Positions 16,963 to 25,874 of a stretch of DNA of 64,000 nucleotides are shown in pieces. Source of the stretch: Bradyrhizobium rifense. GTDB lineage: Bacteria > Pseudomonadota > Alphaproteobacteria > Rhizobiales > Xanthobacteraceae. How positions within the stretch are numbered: the stretch's first letter is position 1; every line of letters begins with the position of its first letter. The notes under the pieces are model-generated. The model was not told the origin of the DNA. It searched no databases and saw only the letters and a program-made list of their open reading frames with translations. Where the stretch lies: the NCBI RefSeq assembly GCF_008123425.1, contig NZ_VSSS01000032.1, forward strand, positions 186,001 to 250,000, in the 5' to 3' direction. The position numbers and the translations under genes were made by a program.

Positions 16963-19204
16963 AGTACGCGTTGTAGTGCGAGCCTTTGTAGCCCTCGATG
17001 CGCTTCAGCATCTTCGGGTTGGCACCGTTGAGAACGGCGCCCAGCACCTTCTTCTGGATGCCTTCGGAGCTCGACATCGATTCCTGCAGGGCCGTACGCG
17101 TGGTGCGGCCCCATTCGATGACATAGACATAGGCGTCAATGAGGTGGCTGATGGCCTTGGCGTCGGTCACCGGCATCACCGGCGCCAGATCGATGACGAT
17201 GTAGTCGTATTCGTTGCGCAGCAGCGCCAACAAATCGGCCATCGCCTTCGAGGCCATGATGTCGGCGGAGTTCACCATGCGCGTGACGGCAAAGGAGGGC
17301 AGGAAATCCAGCCCGGTCTCTGCGCTGCGCCGGATGTGGTGTCCGACCGATTGCGGATTCTTGAGAGCCTCGAGCAACCCGCTCTTGGCGGTCGGATCGA
17401 GCTCCTTGGTCAGCGAGCGCGTATGGAGGTCGCCGTCGATCAGCAGGACGCGCTTGCCGGTGAATGCGGTGAGGTGCGCGAAGTTGGCTGAAACCGTGGT
17501 TTTGCCTTCCTTCGGAAGCGACGACACGATGCCGATGATCTTCACCTCCCGCGACAGGCGGGCGAGATCGATCGAAACCTTGATGTTGCGCATGGTCTCG
17601 GCGTAGCGCGAGAAGGGATGGTCAATGACATAGCGGGAGAGCGGGCCGCTGGCGTCGACGCCGCCATCGGGCGATCGCGATCCGCGTACCCTAGGCAAGC
17701 CCATCGCCTTGGCGCCGATGGCCGGAAGCACCCCGAGACATTTGACGCCGATCTCGTCCTCGACATCGCCCGGAGAGCGCAGCACGTCGCTCAACATCTC
17801 CCGGGCAAAAGCGGCGCCCAGGCCGAAGCACAGACCACCGAACAGGGCTCCGACCAGAGAGAGCACCGTCTTCGGAGAGCTCTTGCGGTCCGGCTTGACG
17901 GCGGTGCTGATGATGCGGGATTCGCTGATCGGGAAGCTCTGGTTCTGCAATGCCTGCTGCTGCTTCTCCAGGAAGCTGTTGTACAGGTTGCGGTAGGTGT
18001 CGGCAGCGCTCTCGAGGTCGCGCAGCTTCACCTGCGCCTGTCCGGTGTTGCCGGCCTGACTGACCAGGTTCTTGAGGTTTTCCTCGAGCGAAGTCTCGCG
18101 GCTTTTGGCGATTTCGTACTCGCTGCGATAGGCATCGCCGATACGCTTGACTTCGTCTGCGATCGACTTGCGCAGCTCGTCCATGCGATTGGCGAGATTG
18201 ACGGACGCCTGATGGGTCTTGCCGTACCGGGTCGACCAGTCCGAATACTGCGCCGAGAGATCGAGATATTGCGCGCGCAGCCGGGTGATCACGGGATTGT
18301 TCAGCGCGTCGGTGACCGTCGGCTGGGCGAGATCCTTGTCGCTGATCCCATCGATGCGGTCCAGCCGTGCCTTGGCCTCGGAGGTGGCGGCGCGCGCCTG
18401 AATGAGCTGCGTGTTCACGTCGGTGAGTTGCTGCTCGTTCATCAAGCCGCGGCTGGTGCCGACGATGTTGTTCTGGCTCTTGAAGGTCTGCACGGCGCGG
18501 TCGCTGGCGGTGGCCTGCTCACGCAACTCGGCGCTGCGCTGCTGCAGCCATTCGCTGGCGCGCTTGGTGGATTGGTACTTCGCGTCGAGAGCGCCGACGA
18601 TATAGGCATCCGCGATCTCGTTGGTGATCTGGGCTGCCTTGTCGGGGTCTCGTGAACGAAAGCTTGCCGACAACACGTATGTCGTCAGCAGGCGCTCCAC
18701 CTTCAGGTTGGCCTGCACGGCGCCAACCGTTCCACGCTCGATGCGCTCTTTCGATGCAGGTCCATCTGATCCGAAAAGTCCAATCACCCTGCCGATGATC
18801 GCCGGAATGAGGCCCGGATCCGAGCCGTTGAACTCGGGGTCTTCCGTTAGTTTCATGCGCCGGACAACATACCGGATCAGATCGTCCGAGGTGATGATCT
18901 CGACCTGGCTGTCGACGAAGCCGGGATCGATCAGCGCATTGGAGACGCCGGTGTCCTTGTCGAGCACCTGGGTTTGGCGGGTATCCATCAGGATTCGCGT
19001 ATTCGCCGTATACATTGGCGTCGCGGTCAACAGGTAAACGAGGACGAGCGCGAAAGCGCCGCCGACGATCGCTGCGATCAGCGGCCACTGCCGCCGCAGG
19101 ATGCCCAATATGCGCTCGATGCTCAGCGTCGCTCCCGCCAGATCTAGAGCGGACCTCTCTTGCAGGTGAAACTGCTCTCTGGGCTGGTACATTTGAATAT
19201 TCAT
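16946..19204 (-). CDS. polysaccharide co-polymerase / BY-kinase (Wzz-Wzc/ExoP type)
   Basis: 752 residues. A Wzz domain begins after residue 25 (SIERILGILRRQWPLIAAIV), with membrane helices at about 40-60 and about 450-470 enclosing a long periplasmic coiled coil. The cytoplasmic C-terminal part is a bacterial tyrosine kinase: Walker A SSLPKEGKTT at about 562-571, Walker A' VLLIDGDLH and Walker B YIVIDLAPV. The last 17 residues hold four tyrosines (GYKGSHYNAYYVEGA), the usual autophosphorylation cluster. It sets chain length and couples polymerisation to export with the Wza-type lipoprotein at 44.8 kb. It overlaps the downstream 262-residue gene. Confidence 0.94.
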   Translation of the reverse strand: MNIQMYQPREQFHLQERSALDLAGATLSIERILGILRRQWPLIAAIVGGAFALVLVYLLTATPMYTANTRILMDTRQTQVLDKDTGVSNALIDPGFVDSQVEIITSDDLIRYVVRRMKLTEDPEFNGSDPGLIPAIIGRVIGLFGSDGPASKERIERGTVGAVQANLKVERLLTTYVLSASFRSRDPDKAAQITNEIADAYIVGALDAKYQSTKRASEWLQQRSAELREQATASDRAVQTFKSQNNIVGTSRGLMNEQQLTDVNTQLIQARAATSEAKARLDRIDGISDKDLAQPTVTDALNNPVITRLRAQYLDLSAQYSDWSTRYGKTHQASVNLANRMDELRKSIADEVKRIGDAYRSEYEIAKSRETSLEENLKNLVSQAGNTGQAQVKLRDLESAADTYRNLYNSFLEKQQQALQNQSFPISESRIISTAVKPDRKSSPKTVLSLVGALFGGLCFGLGAAFAREMLSDVLRSPGDVEDEIGVKCLGVLPAIGAKAMGLPRVRGSRSPDGGVDASGPLSRYVIDHPFSRYAETMRNIKVSIDLARLSREVKIIGIVSSLPKEGKTTVSANFAHLTAFTGKRVLLIDGDLHTRSLTKELDPTAKSGLLEALKNPQSVGHHIRRSAETGLDFLPSFAVTRMVNSADIMASKAMADLLALLRNEYDYIVIDLAPVMPVTDAKAISHLIDAYVYVIEWGRTTRTALQESMSSSEGIQKKVLGAVLNGANPKMLKRIEGYKGSHYNAYYVEGA

Positions 19205-19219
19205 CGACCTGACGTGAGG

Positions 19220-19840
19220 TTATTGGGGAGTTGGTGTAGGGGCAAACGGATCGGCGATGTCCGTACTCCACTCGCCGGTCATTAAGCTGTTCGCGGCATC
19301 AGAAGGTTTTTTGGTTGATGACGATCGCGCACTTCCGACCGACTGGGAAGCCACTGAATTCGGATTGAATTCCACCGCCTCCAGCTCCGCTGAGTACCCG
19401 GAACTCACGGCCGAATCTGCCAGCTTTTGTACAAACTCACTGATCTTCTGGGCGGTTTCAGGCTTGCTGGAAACACAGATCAGCTGCGCTCGGCGCAACG
19501 CCGCGCCGATTGTGTTGCGATCGACGTTGGCAGATTCGCTGACGAGGGCCCGCACCGTGGGCAGGACGGAGATATCGGTCACGATGTAGGCAGCAAGCCG
19601 GCCGGCAAGCTTGCTTCGATCATTGCGGACCTCCCGCAATAGCGAAGCAGGCTCAAGCTGAAAGGCTTGCAGGACGGCAGCAGGCACGCGGTTCGCTTGC
19701 TCGACGCATTGGGCTTCGCAGCGGCCGGCGGCGCACGCAGCGATCATCAGCGTCAACGCGATCGCCAAGCGGTTACCGCCTGTGTCGCGATCGGCAAATT
19801 GTCGTCGTCGAGGCAGGGCCAAACCATTCATCGCGTTCAT
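19220..19840 (-). CDS. exported hypothetical protein upstream of the BY-kinase
   Basis: 206 residues with a signal sequence preceded by a polar N-region (IALTLMIAACAAGRCEAQ); the mature start may be at Met4. The body is helical (PAAVLQAFQLEPASLLREVR and IGAALRRAQLICVSSKPETA), with three or four cysteines, and the C-terminal 50 residues are Ser/Pro-rich and disordered. It is 15 bp upstream of the BY-kinase on the same strand, so it belongs to that operon. Probably a periplasmic accessory factor; function unknown. Confidence 0.7.
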   Translation of the reverse strand: MNAMNGLALPRRRQFADRDTGGNRLAIALTLMIAACAAGRCEAQCVEQANRVPAAVLQAFQLEPASLLREVRNDRSKLAGRLAAYIVTDISVLPTVRALVSESANVDRNTIGAALRRAQLICVSSKPETAQKISEFVQKLADSAVSSGYSAELEAVEFNPNSVASQSVGSARSSSTKKPSDAANSLMTGEWSTDIADPFAPTPTPQ

Positions 19841-19991
19841 TCAAACAAACCGGCGCAACACTTCGCTCAAACCGAGTGTCGCGCTTAACTATGTCAAATT
19901 CTTGTGCGGTGCAAAATATAGTCTGAAACCTCGGCAATTCATAGCAAATTTCGCAGTGCGCGGATGCCGCGTTGCGAACAGAGTATACGGT

Positions 19992-20019
19992 AACGCCCGC
20001 GGCGTAGGCCGCGGGCGTT
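19992..20019 (-). terminator. hairpin downstream of the cysteine protease gene
   Basis: A perfect 12-bp stem, AACGCCCGCGGC / GCCGCGGGCGTT, with a 4-nt loop, 33 bp past the stop of the protease gene. No clear T-tract follows on the minus strand, so it may pause or stabilise rather than terminate fully. Confidence 0.6.
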
Positions 20020-20051
20020 GCCCTTGAGGAGTGGTTTGGAAGTGCGGTCGA

Positions 20052-20690
20052 TCAGAGCGACGAGCCGGAAAGGGCAGCGAAGCGCTTCTCGCGAAGCTTG
20101 CGTCCATGATCGCCGATGTTCACCCAGAAGTGTGGGTTGGCACCGGATTGCATCGAGATCCATTCGTAGCCGAGCGAATTCCAGGGGCGAACGCTCGAGG
20201 ACAGATTGTCCAGCACCATGTCGCCATCCGAAAGCCGTGCCACCAGCACCAGGTGACCCTGTCCGCCGTCGATCCGCACAACCGCAAGACGCAGGGCGGC
20301 TTGCGGCCATCCCATCGCGATCAATTGGTGGCGCTTGGTGACCGCGTAGTCGTTGCAGTCACCCGCTGACGGCGAGACCGTCCAGTTTGCAGTCATCGGA
20401 TCCGTCGGCTTGCGCATCGGCGCAATGGATCCGTTGACCGAGAGGTTCACCTGACGAAGCATCGCCATGGCGGTGTCCGCAGGCGGTAGTGTGCGCTCAC
20501 TGGTATCGGTGCCGCATTCCGCATCGTTCTTCATGCAGAACTTGACGAAGTTCATCGGCGCAAGTGCGTTGTCGAATTCTTCGATGAACGAAGCTCCGGC
20601 CGGACGCTGAGCGCTATCCGATTCGGCCTTCGCAGTGTTGCCGGCGCAGGCGATGAGGGCTGCGAGCAACGGCGCGTACAACAGTTTCAT
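20052..20690 (-). CDS. transglutaminase-like cysteine protease (BTLCP/LapG family, peptidase C93)
   Basis: 212 residues with a signal peptide (residues 1-22). The catalytic triad is visible: Cys112 in GDCNDYAVTKR, His146 in GQGHLVLVAR and Asp161 in VLDNLS, the signature of the bacterial transglutaminase-like cysteine proteases; LapG, which trims surface adhesins under c-di-GMP control, is the studied member. Conserved NDAECG and VNLSVNGSI-type segments precede it. GGGGGAT is upstream of the ATG. Located in the polysaccharide locus between two other exported proteins, it probably processes a periplasmic or surface protein. No LapD-like partner is recognisable here. Confidence 0.88.
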   Translation of the reverse strand: MKLLYAPLLAALIACAGNTAKAESDSAQRPAGASFIEEFDNALAPMNFVKFCMKNDAECGTDTSERTLPPADTAMAMLRQVNLSVNGSIAPMRKPTDPMTANWTVSPSAGDCNDYAVTKRHQLIAMGWPQAALRLAVVRIDGGQGHLVLVARLSDGDMVLDNLSSSVRPWNSLGYEWISMQSGANPHFWVNIGDHGRKLREKRFAALSGSSL

Positions 20691-20784
20691 GTCATCCCCC
20701 GTTATCCGTCTTCTTGACGCAACAGGTGTCGCACAAAGCTTTTAGAGCGGAGTTCCCCGAACCTCTAAAATTGAATGCAAATGA

Positions 20785-20808
20785 CCGGCCACGTGTGCGC
20801 GTGGCCGG
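20785..20808 (-). terminator. hairpin downstream of the 210-residue exported protein
   Basis: 9-bp perfect stem CCGGCCACG / CGTGGCCGG with a 6-nt loop, 42 bp beyond the stop at 20850. On the minus strand it is followed by TCATTTGCATTCAATTTT, a moderately T-rich tail, consistent with an intrinsic terminator. Confidence 0.6.
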
Positions 20809-20849
20809 CTTGGTTAATCAATACGCTGAGTTTGAATTCGTTCCGGGAA

Positions 20850-21482
20850 CTAGCGCGACGGGCTAGTAGCCGTGAGCGACGAGGTCCCCGTCGACGCCGC
20901 GAACAGGGTGGTCGTGGTTGTCTGGGTGACCGGGGATGCGCCGGAGGAAGGCTGGTTCGTGGGGGTCGAATTGGCCGCTCCACCAGCGCGCTGGTCCGGC
21001 GTCGTCCCCTGCCCGCCGCCTGCCGTGGTATCGCCGTTGGCGTCCGCGCCTGTGATTGCCTCGGTCGGGATGTCGCCGGTGATGCTCGTGAAGGACTGGA
21101 TCAGTCCGGCCTTTTCCGTCTTCAGCGCGGCGGCCTGGATGTCCTGGGCGAACTGGGGCTGTGTCAGCACGCAGACCGCGGCGGCAGTGCCCATTCCGGC
21201 GCCAATTGCGCGGCCCTGGTCATCCGAGCTCGCCTTGGCGAGTGAGCCCATGCCTTCCAGCGTCTCGGGCCGATTGGTCAGCATATCCCGGACCTGAGAG
21301 GCGAGGCCGCCCTGACCGTCCTTGAACTTGTCGAGAAGAGCCTCGGGATTGCCGAGAAATTGAATTGCCCGCTCAGAGGTCACTGCGTCCGGATTTGGCA
21401 CGCAGCCATTCTGTGCTGCAAAAGTCGACGTCGCTGCTGTCATTACGAGCAAGGCAGCCCCAAGCCCCACTGATTTACGCAT
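20850..21482 (-). CDS. exported protein with Thr/Ser-rich tail, hypothetical
   Basis: 210 residues from the ATG at 21482 (GGGGAG just upstream; the longer reading to 21524 lacks a ribosome site). Signal peptide VGLGAALLVMTAATSTFAAQ, then a compact helical domain with cysteines (NGCVPNPDAV and AAVCVLTQPQF), then a low-complexity tail rich in Gly, Thr and Ser. The spacing of ERAIQFLGNPEALLDKFKDG suggests a conserved N-terminal domain. It may be a small secreted or cell-surface protein co-expressed with the polysaccharide machinery. Function unknown. Confidence 0.65.
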   Translation of the reverse strand: MRKSVGLGAALLVMTAATSTFAAQNGCVPNPDAVTSERAIQFLGNPEALLDKFKDGQGGLASQVRDMLTNRPETLEGMGSLAKASSDDQGRAIGAGMGTAAAVCVLTQPQFAQDIQAAALKTEKAGLIQSFTSITGDIPTEAITGADANGDTTAGGGQGTTPDQRAGGAANSTPTNQPSSGASPVTQTTTTTLFAASTGTSSLTATSPSR

Positions 21483-21545
21483 TCGACTCCCCAGCCATGC
21501 AATCGAGTAAGTTTGACTTAACATATTGCCAAAACCGCAATTACG

Positions 21546-22901
21546 CTACTTTTTTTGCTCGGATGAGGGCCTGCTTTGTGCCAGTCCGCACCCGGTGATC
21601 GCCGCAAAAAACACGCCGAAACCTGGAATCTGCAACGAGAAATCGATGCTCGTATGCAGGAAGCCAAGCGTCGCCACACTTGCGCCGATAATCGGTATGT
21701 AGCGGTCACGCCGCCGATGCAAGCTTCCATTTAACAAATGGTAAAGATACCAGAGACATGTGACCACAATTAAACAAGCAGCCGGGAGCCCGAGCTCGAC
21801 TGCAAGCTCGAGCGGCGTGCTGTGCGCGCGGTCCCAAACTCCGAGACTGCCGAGCGAATCCGGCCTGTAGGCCGGAAATGCGCTTTCGAAGTTTCCGTAG
21901 CCGATCCCAAGCAAAGGATGCTCCTGGATCATGGTCAGCACGGTTCGATACATCGTGAACCGCTGTTCATCCACCAGGCCATAAGTCAGGATTCGCCCCG
22001 CGACCGCGCCGCCGACGAGCTGAACCAGCAACAGCGCTGCCACTGCGATTCCCGCGAGCCAGCCCCAGCGGCGAAGCTTGCCGATGCGCAGCGGTGCGAA
22101 GAAAAGCGCGGTCGCCATAAAGACGGTCAGGATCAGCAGCAGGAGCCCTGCGCGCGAGCCTGTCATCGCCGTTGCAACCATGCAGACGACAAAGCCGCCT
22201 CCCAGCGCGACGGGGGAGGACAGATAGTGCGCAATCAGTGCGGTCATTTGTCGCGAAGGCGGTCGACTTGGTCGATCCTGGCGATAGATGAAGCGCAGCA
22301 ATGGCAGTAGAAACAGCAAGGCGCAGCTCGCGAAGAAGGTCGCAGCCGTGTTTCTGTTGACGAATGTGCCCGTGACGAAGCCGATATAGGCCTCCTTGCG
22401 CCGGAACAGGAGCGAGGTCGGATCGCCGGTCCCCGCGAGGATTCCGTAGAGAGCGTAGGCAAGCCCCGTCCAGGCGAGGATACGCAGCAGTTGCCGCGCA
22501 TCCTCAGCGTCGGTGGCGATGTAGACGGCGCGCGTGAAGGCAAGCACAAACAACAGAGGATAGCCGAATGCGAGCCATGGGCCGTTGGCGGTGACCGAGA
22601 CGCGGCCGGACAGATCTCCTCCCACCGCGCCTCGCGCAACCGCCCATGCCGCATCGACCTCGTGAAGGGGTGAATTCGGCCATAACTGAACCGTGATCAC
22701 GGCCGCGACAACGACGAGTACGGCGAACAGCGGCAGTAACAGGTAGAAATCATCGAGTGTCGCGCTGCGCAGGTCGGCGGTGGCAAGGCTGAACGCGAGC
22801 AGCGCCGTCCAGATGCAGATCCAGACCGTCTCGGCGGACCCGAACGGCAGCGGGGCCAGCATGAACACCCCGATCGCCGCAAACCGCGAAGCCTTGTACA
22901 A
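21546..22901 (-). CDS. O-antigen ligase/polymerase-family membrane protein
   Basis: 451 residues with about 11-12 membrane helices and the Wzy_C-type periplasmic loop: HPLLGIGYGNFESAFPAYRP followed by WDRAHSTPLELAVELGLPAA, where Arg and His are those of WaaL/Wzy enzymes. It either polymerises lipid-linked repeats or ligates them to an acceptor. TTG at 22901 is chosen as start: GGGAG lies 6 bp upstream and the stop of the preceding small ORF is 2 bp away, implying coupling. An ATG at 22862 and a TTG at 22949 are alternatives. Confidence 0.85.
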   Translation of the reverse strand: MYKASRFAAIGVFMLAPLPFGSAETVWICIWTALLAFSLATADLRSATLDDFYLLLPLFAVLVVVAAVITVQLWPNSPLHEVDAAWAVARGAVGGDLSGRVSVTANGPWLAFGYPLLFVLAFTRAVYIATDAEDARQLLRILAWTGLAYALYGILAGTGDPTSLLFRRKEAYIGFVTGTFVNRNTAATFFASCALLFLLPLLRFIYRQDRPSRPPSRQMTALIAHYLSSPVALGGGFVVCMVATAMTGSRAGLLLLILTVFMATALFFAPLRIGKLRRWGWLAGIAVAALLLVQLVGGAVAGRILTYGLVDEQRFTMYRTVLTMIQEHPLLGIGYGNFESAFPAYRPDSLGSLGVWDRAHSTPLELAVELGLPAACLIVVTCLWYLYHLLNGSLHRRRDRYIPIIGASVATLGFLHTSIDFSLQIPGFGVFFAAITGCGLAQSRPSSEQKK

Positions 22902-22903
22902 GA

Positions 22904-23086
22904 TCAACTCCCAAAGAGCCGCACCACGGCTCCGCGTTTCAATTCCCAATCTCGGTGCCCTTTTGCCACATTCATGCCGAATGAATAGGCTATTTGCACG
23001 GTTTCGCGAGCAAGCGAGACGTACAACATTAACGCGAACCGTGCGTCGCGCGGGAAGTCAGGCGCCTTCTGCAGTTCGCTGCTCAT
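22904..23086 (-). CDS. 60-residue ORF coupled to the ligase gene
   Basis: MSSELQKAPDFPRDARFALM, then an amphipathic MLYVSLARETVQIAYSFGMN and a basic end. A TTG at 23137 would give 77 residues. Its last codons contain the GGGAG that serves the ligase start, and the two frames are separated by 2 bp, so it may be a genuine small protein or a leader that couples translation. No family recognised. Confidence 0.45.
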   Translation of the reverse strand: MSSELQKAPDFPRDARFALMLYVSLARETVQIAYSFGMNVAKGHRDWELKRGAVVRLFGS

Positions 23087-23273
23087 CTTCGATGCAAACA
23101 GCTGTTCATCACGCGTCAGGCGAGTCGCCTGCGGCAAATTAATTGTCGCGCTGTTTCATCCGACGGACACAACTCCTTCAACGGAAATGCATGCGACAAC
23201 TGCTGGGCCGGACGTTGTATTCGCCTCGAATGCCCAGTAGAAATGCTGCACTGCAAAGTGCAAGGGAATTGCC

Positions 23274-24497
23274 GTGACGGTGACCGTTCATCGCGAGAAA
23301 GCGCATGTCCTCACTCTGGACAGCATTCGAGGAATTGCCGCGGTCACCGTGGTGATTCACCATGTGATCCTGATGCCGACCTTTCTTGCGGCGTTTCCGA
23401 ATCGTGCGTGGATCGACTGTGCGTTCTTCCGCAGCGGCGGATTTCTCGTCGACCTGTTTTTCGTACTCAGCGGCATGGTGATGTCGTTGAGCTATGTGCA
23501 GTCGGATTTCGGTCGTTTTTCCTTGCGCGACTTCATGGTCCGGCGCTTCGCGCGTGTTTATCCGCTGCATATCGTGATGCTTTTCGTCACGCTTCTGTTT
23601 CGGCTGGTCCGGATCGGGCTTGTCATGGCCGGGATTATCGTTGCGGTCCCAACGGTGTTCGAAGTCAACAATGCATATTCGTTCTTCCTGAACGTCTTCC
23701 TGCTCCATTCGTTGGGTTTCGTTCACTACTTGAACTGGAATGCGCCGAGCTGGAGCATCAGCGTCGAGTTTTACACCTACCTGGTTTTCGGTGTCGTCGT
23801 GCTGATTGCGCAGAGGCTCGGTTCGCTTCGCTGGCTGTATGTTCTGGCGTTGCTTCTGGCTGCCGCGAGCTGGTTCACGCTTGCGGTGATCCTCGACAAG
23901 CGCGATCTCGGAGCACAGTACGATTTTGGTCTGTTGCGCTGCTTTACGAGCTTCTTCCTCGGTGTGCTCACGGTGAAGATCGTCTCGCTGTTGCCAAGCT
24001 CTATCCGTGGCGCCAACGTGTATCTGCTTGGCGCGTTTCAGTTGGCGTCGATGGTCGCGACTGTCGGGAATGTCTGGCTTGTGGAGGCCTATCCCTGGAT
24101 CTCCTTCGCCGCGCCTCTGACCTTTGCGGTGTTCCTTGGCTCCCTTCTCGCATTTCCCAATGCTGCCGTTGTGCCTCCGATGCTTGTTGCCAGGCCGCTG
24201 GTTTGGCTCGGCGCGCGGTCATATTCGATCTATATGGTCCACGCCTTTGTCGTTCTGCTCGCGGAGTATTTCGTCCGGGCGTTGGGAGCTCGGCCGGTGG
24301 CGGCCCTTGATGCGGTGTATCCCGGGCTGTCCACGACCCTGAACCTGGTTGTCGTTCTCGCCGCCGTTCTGGTCCTGTCGAATCTGACTTTCCGCTACAT
24401 CGAGCTTCCAGGCGGCAGGTGGACCAAGAATATCCTCGGCAGGATTCCCAATGTGTCGTCGTCCAGCGCCGTGCCGTCCGCACGGCCATCGAATTAG
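23274..24497 (+). CDS. acyltransferase-3 family membrane protein (1 of 5)
   Basis: 407 residues, about ten membrane helices. GTG start with AAGGGAA 7 bp upstream. The R-x10-H motif of acyltransferase-3 enzymes lies in the first helix (RGIAAVTVVIHHV), followed by DLFFVLSGMVMSLSY and the FMVRRFARVYPLH segment. Such enzymes acylate sugars, usually with acetyl groups, of polysaccharides or lipids at the inner membrane. It heads a plus-strand run with the Wzy-like gene and two more acyltransferases, diverging from the ligase. Confidence 0.92.
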   Translation: MTVTVHREKAHVLTLDSIRGIAAVTVVIHHVILMPTFLAAFPNRAWIDCAFFRSGGFLVDLFFVLSGMVMSLSYVQSDFGRFSLRDFMVRRFARVYPLHIVMLFVTLLFRLVRIGLVMAGIIVAVPTVFEVNNAYSFFLNVFLLHSLGFVHYLNWNAPSWSISVEFYTYLVFGVVVLIAQRLGSLRWLYVLALLLAAASWFTLAVILDKRDLGAQYDFGLLRCFTSFFLGVLTVKIVSLLPSSIRGANVYLLGAFQLASMVATVGNVWLVEAYPWISFAAPLTFAVFLGSLLAFPNAAVVPPMLVARPLVWLGARSYSIYMVHAFVVLLAEYFVRALGARPVAALDAVYPGLSTTLNLVVVLAAVLVLSNLTFRYIELPGGRWTKNILGRIPNVSSSSAVPSARPSN

Positions 24498-24511
24498 GGA
24501 GTTCGGTGCAG

Positions 24512-25852
24512 ATGATGGTCCATACGGTCGCGCCCCAAAACAAGTTGAAGTTTGATTTCGGCTTCAATCTCGAAGCCGTGGCGCTCACGCTTTACATATT
24601 CCGCGATGCTTTTGGCGGCGCGGCGCGATATTATACGAGTATCCTTCACGTCGGCGCACTCTGGTTTCTGCCGGACGTTGTCGCGATGCTGTGCATCGGC
24701 CTGTTTTTTCAGCGCTGTATTATACGAAACAGAAGTATCGTCGCCGCGCTCGTTCTGCTCCAGATCGTGCTCTCGCTCGGCATCGGGTATTTTTTTCTGG
24801 GCACGATCAACGCTCTTTCATCATCCTTCAAGATGATGCTTCCTGTGTTCGTCGGCTTCTCCTTCTGCGACAGCAATTTTGGCTCCTACAAGAAATTGCT
24901 GATGATCTTCACGGGTGTGTTCTACGCCTCCATCATTGGCGTGTTCCTGTCCAAATATACGACCATGCCGTGGACTGGCTTCAAATACGAATCGTTCGGC
25001 GCGGTTCGAGAGGCGGGGCGGTTGTGGTGGGCCGCCGCGGAGCAGCGTCTCTCGGGCTTTGCAGCCGACAACACGATGGCGGCGTTCTTCATCCTGATCA
25101 CCTTTGTCGTGACCTCGATCCGGAAGAGCACCTTGTGGTGCCTCATATTCGGTTCGATCGCGGTCTACGCGATCAAGCTGACGACGAGCAAGACAACGAT
25201 GCTCGTGCTCCTGCTTTACATGGTGCTGATGTTGCTGGTCCGGAGCCTGCCGGAGCGCATGAAATTCACGGCGGTGCGGACGATCGCATTATGGTCGTTC
25301 GCCTCGATGTTCGCGCCATTGATTCTCATCCTGCTCGCCTCGGGGGCGTCGGTTGGCAACAAGGATCTGCTGTTCAGCATGATGGACCGGATCAACAACA
25401 GCTGGCAGCTCCCTTTCGTGTACATGAGCGAGCTGATGCCGGTTGGCTTCATCACCGGGTGTGGCGCCGGTTGTTTCAACTATCCGCAGCAATTGTTCTC
25501 GAACCTGGTTTCGTATTGGGTGCCGGTCGACAACTTCTATATCGGTACGTACCTGATGTTCGGGTTGCCGTTCGTCCTCTTCATGTGGATGGTGTTCCGG
25601 ACGACTTTTCTGGTCACCGATATCTACAAACTGTCCCTGATATTCACGGTCAATCTCTTCACGATCACGGTTCTGAACTATGGTCCCTCGACGGGGCTGC
25701 TGATGATCGCGCTGAGCTTCAGTGAGGTGTTCTCACGTCGCGCGTCTGTTGCTCTGCAGGTGCCTTCTCGACGGCCGGATTCGGGGCGCGCAGGTCTGTC
25801 GGAAGAAGAACATCCTACCATCGGAGCGAACGTGCCGCGGCCCGCTTCGTAG
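24512..25852 (+). CDS. Wzy-like polysaccharide polymerase
   Basis: 446 residues, 10-12 membrane helices with no other domain. The loop with AEQRLSGFAADNTMAAFFIL and the later ITGCGAGCFNYPQQLFS-VDNFYIGTYL region have the layout of O-antigen polymerases, which are poorly conserved. It starts 14 bp after the first acyltransferase; ATG 24512 has AGGGAG about 10 bp upstream. With the ligase-family protein at 21.5 kb this is the second polymerase-type protein of the locus; one of the two may be a polymerase and the other a ligase. The C-terminal 45 residues are polar and cytoplasmic. Confidence 0.75.
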   Translation: MMVHTVAPQNKLKFDFGFNLEAVALTLYIFRDAFGGAARYYTSILHVGALWFLPDVVAMLCIGLFFQRCIIRNRSIVAALVLLQIVLSLGIGYFFLGTINALSSSFKMMLPVFVGFSFCDSNFGSYKKLLMIFTGVFYASIIGVFLSKYTTMPWTGFKYESFGAVREAGRLWWAAAEQRLSGFAADNTMAAFFILITFVVTSIRKSTLWCLIFGSIAVYAIKLTTSKTTMLVLLLYMVLMLLVRSLPERMKFTAVRTIALWSFASMFAPLILILLASGASVGNKDLLFSMMDRINNSWQLPFVYMSELMPVGFITGCGAGCFNYPQQLFSNLVSYWVPVDNFYIGTYLMFGLPFVLFMWMVFRTTFLVTDIYKLSLIFTVNLFTITVLNYGPSTGLLMIALSFSEVFSRRASVALQVPSRRPDSGRAGLSEEEHPTIGANVPRPAS

Positions 25853-25874
25853 GTCGAGCCAGGGAAGAATTGTG

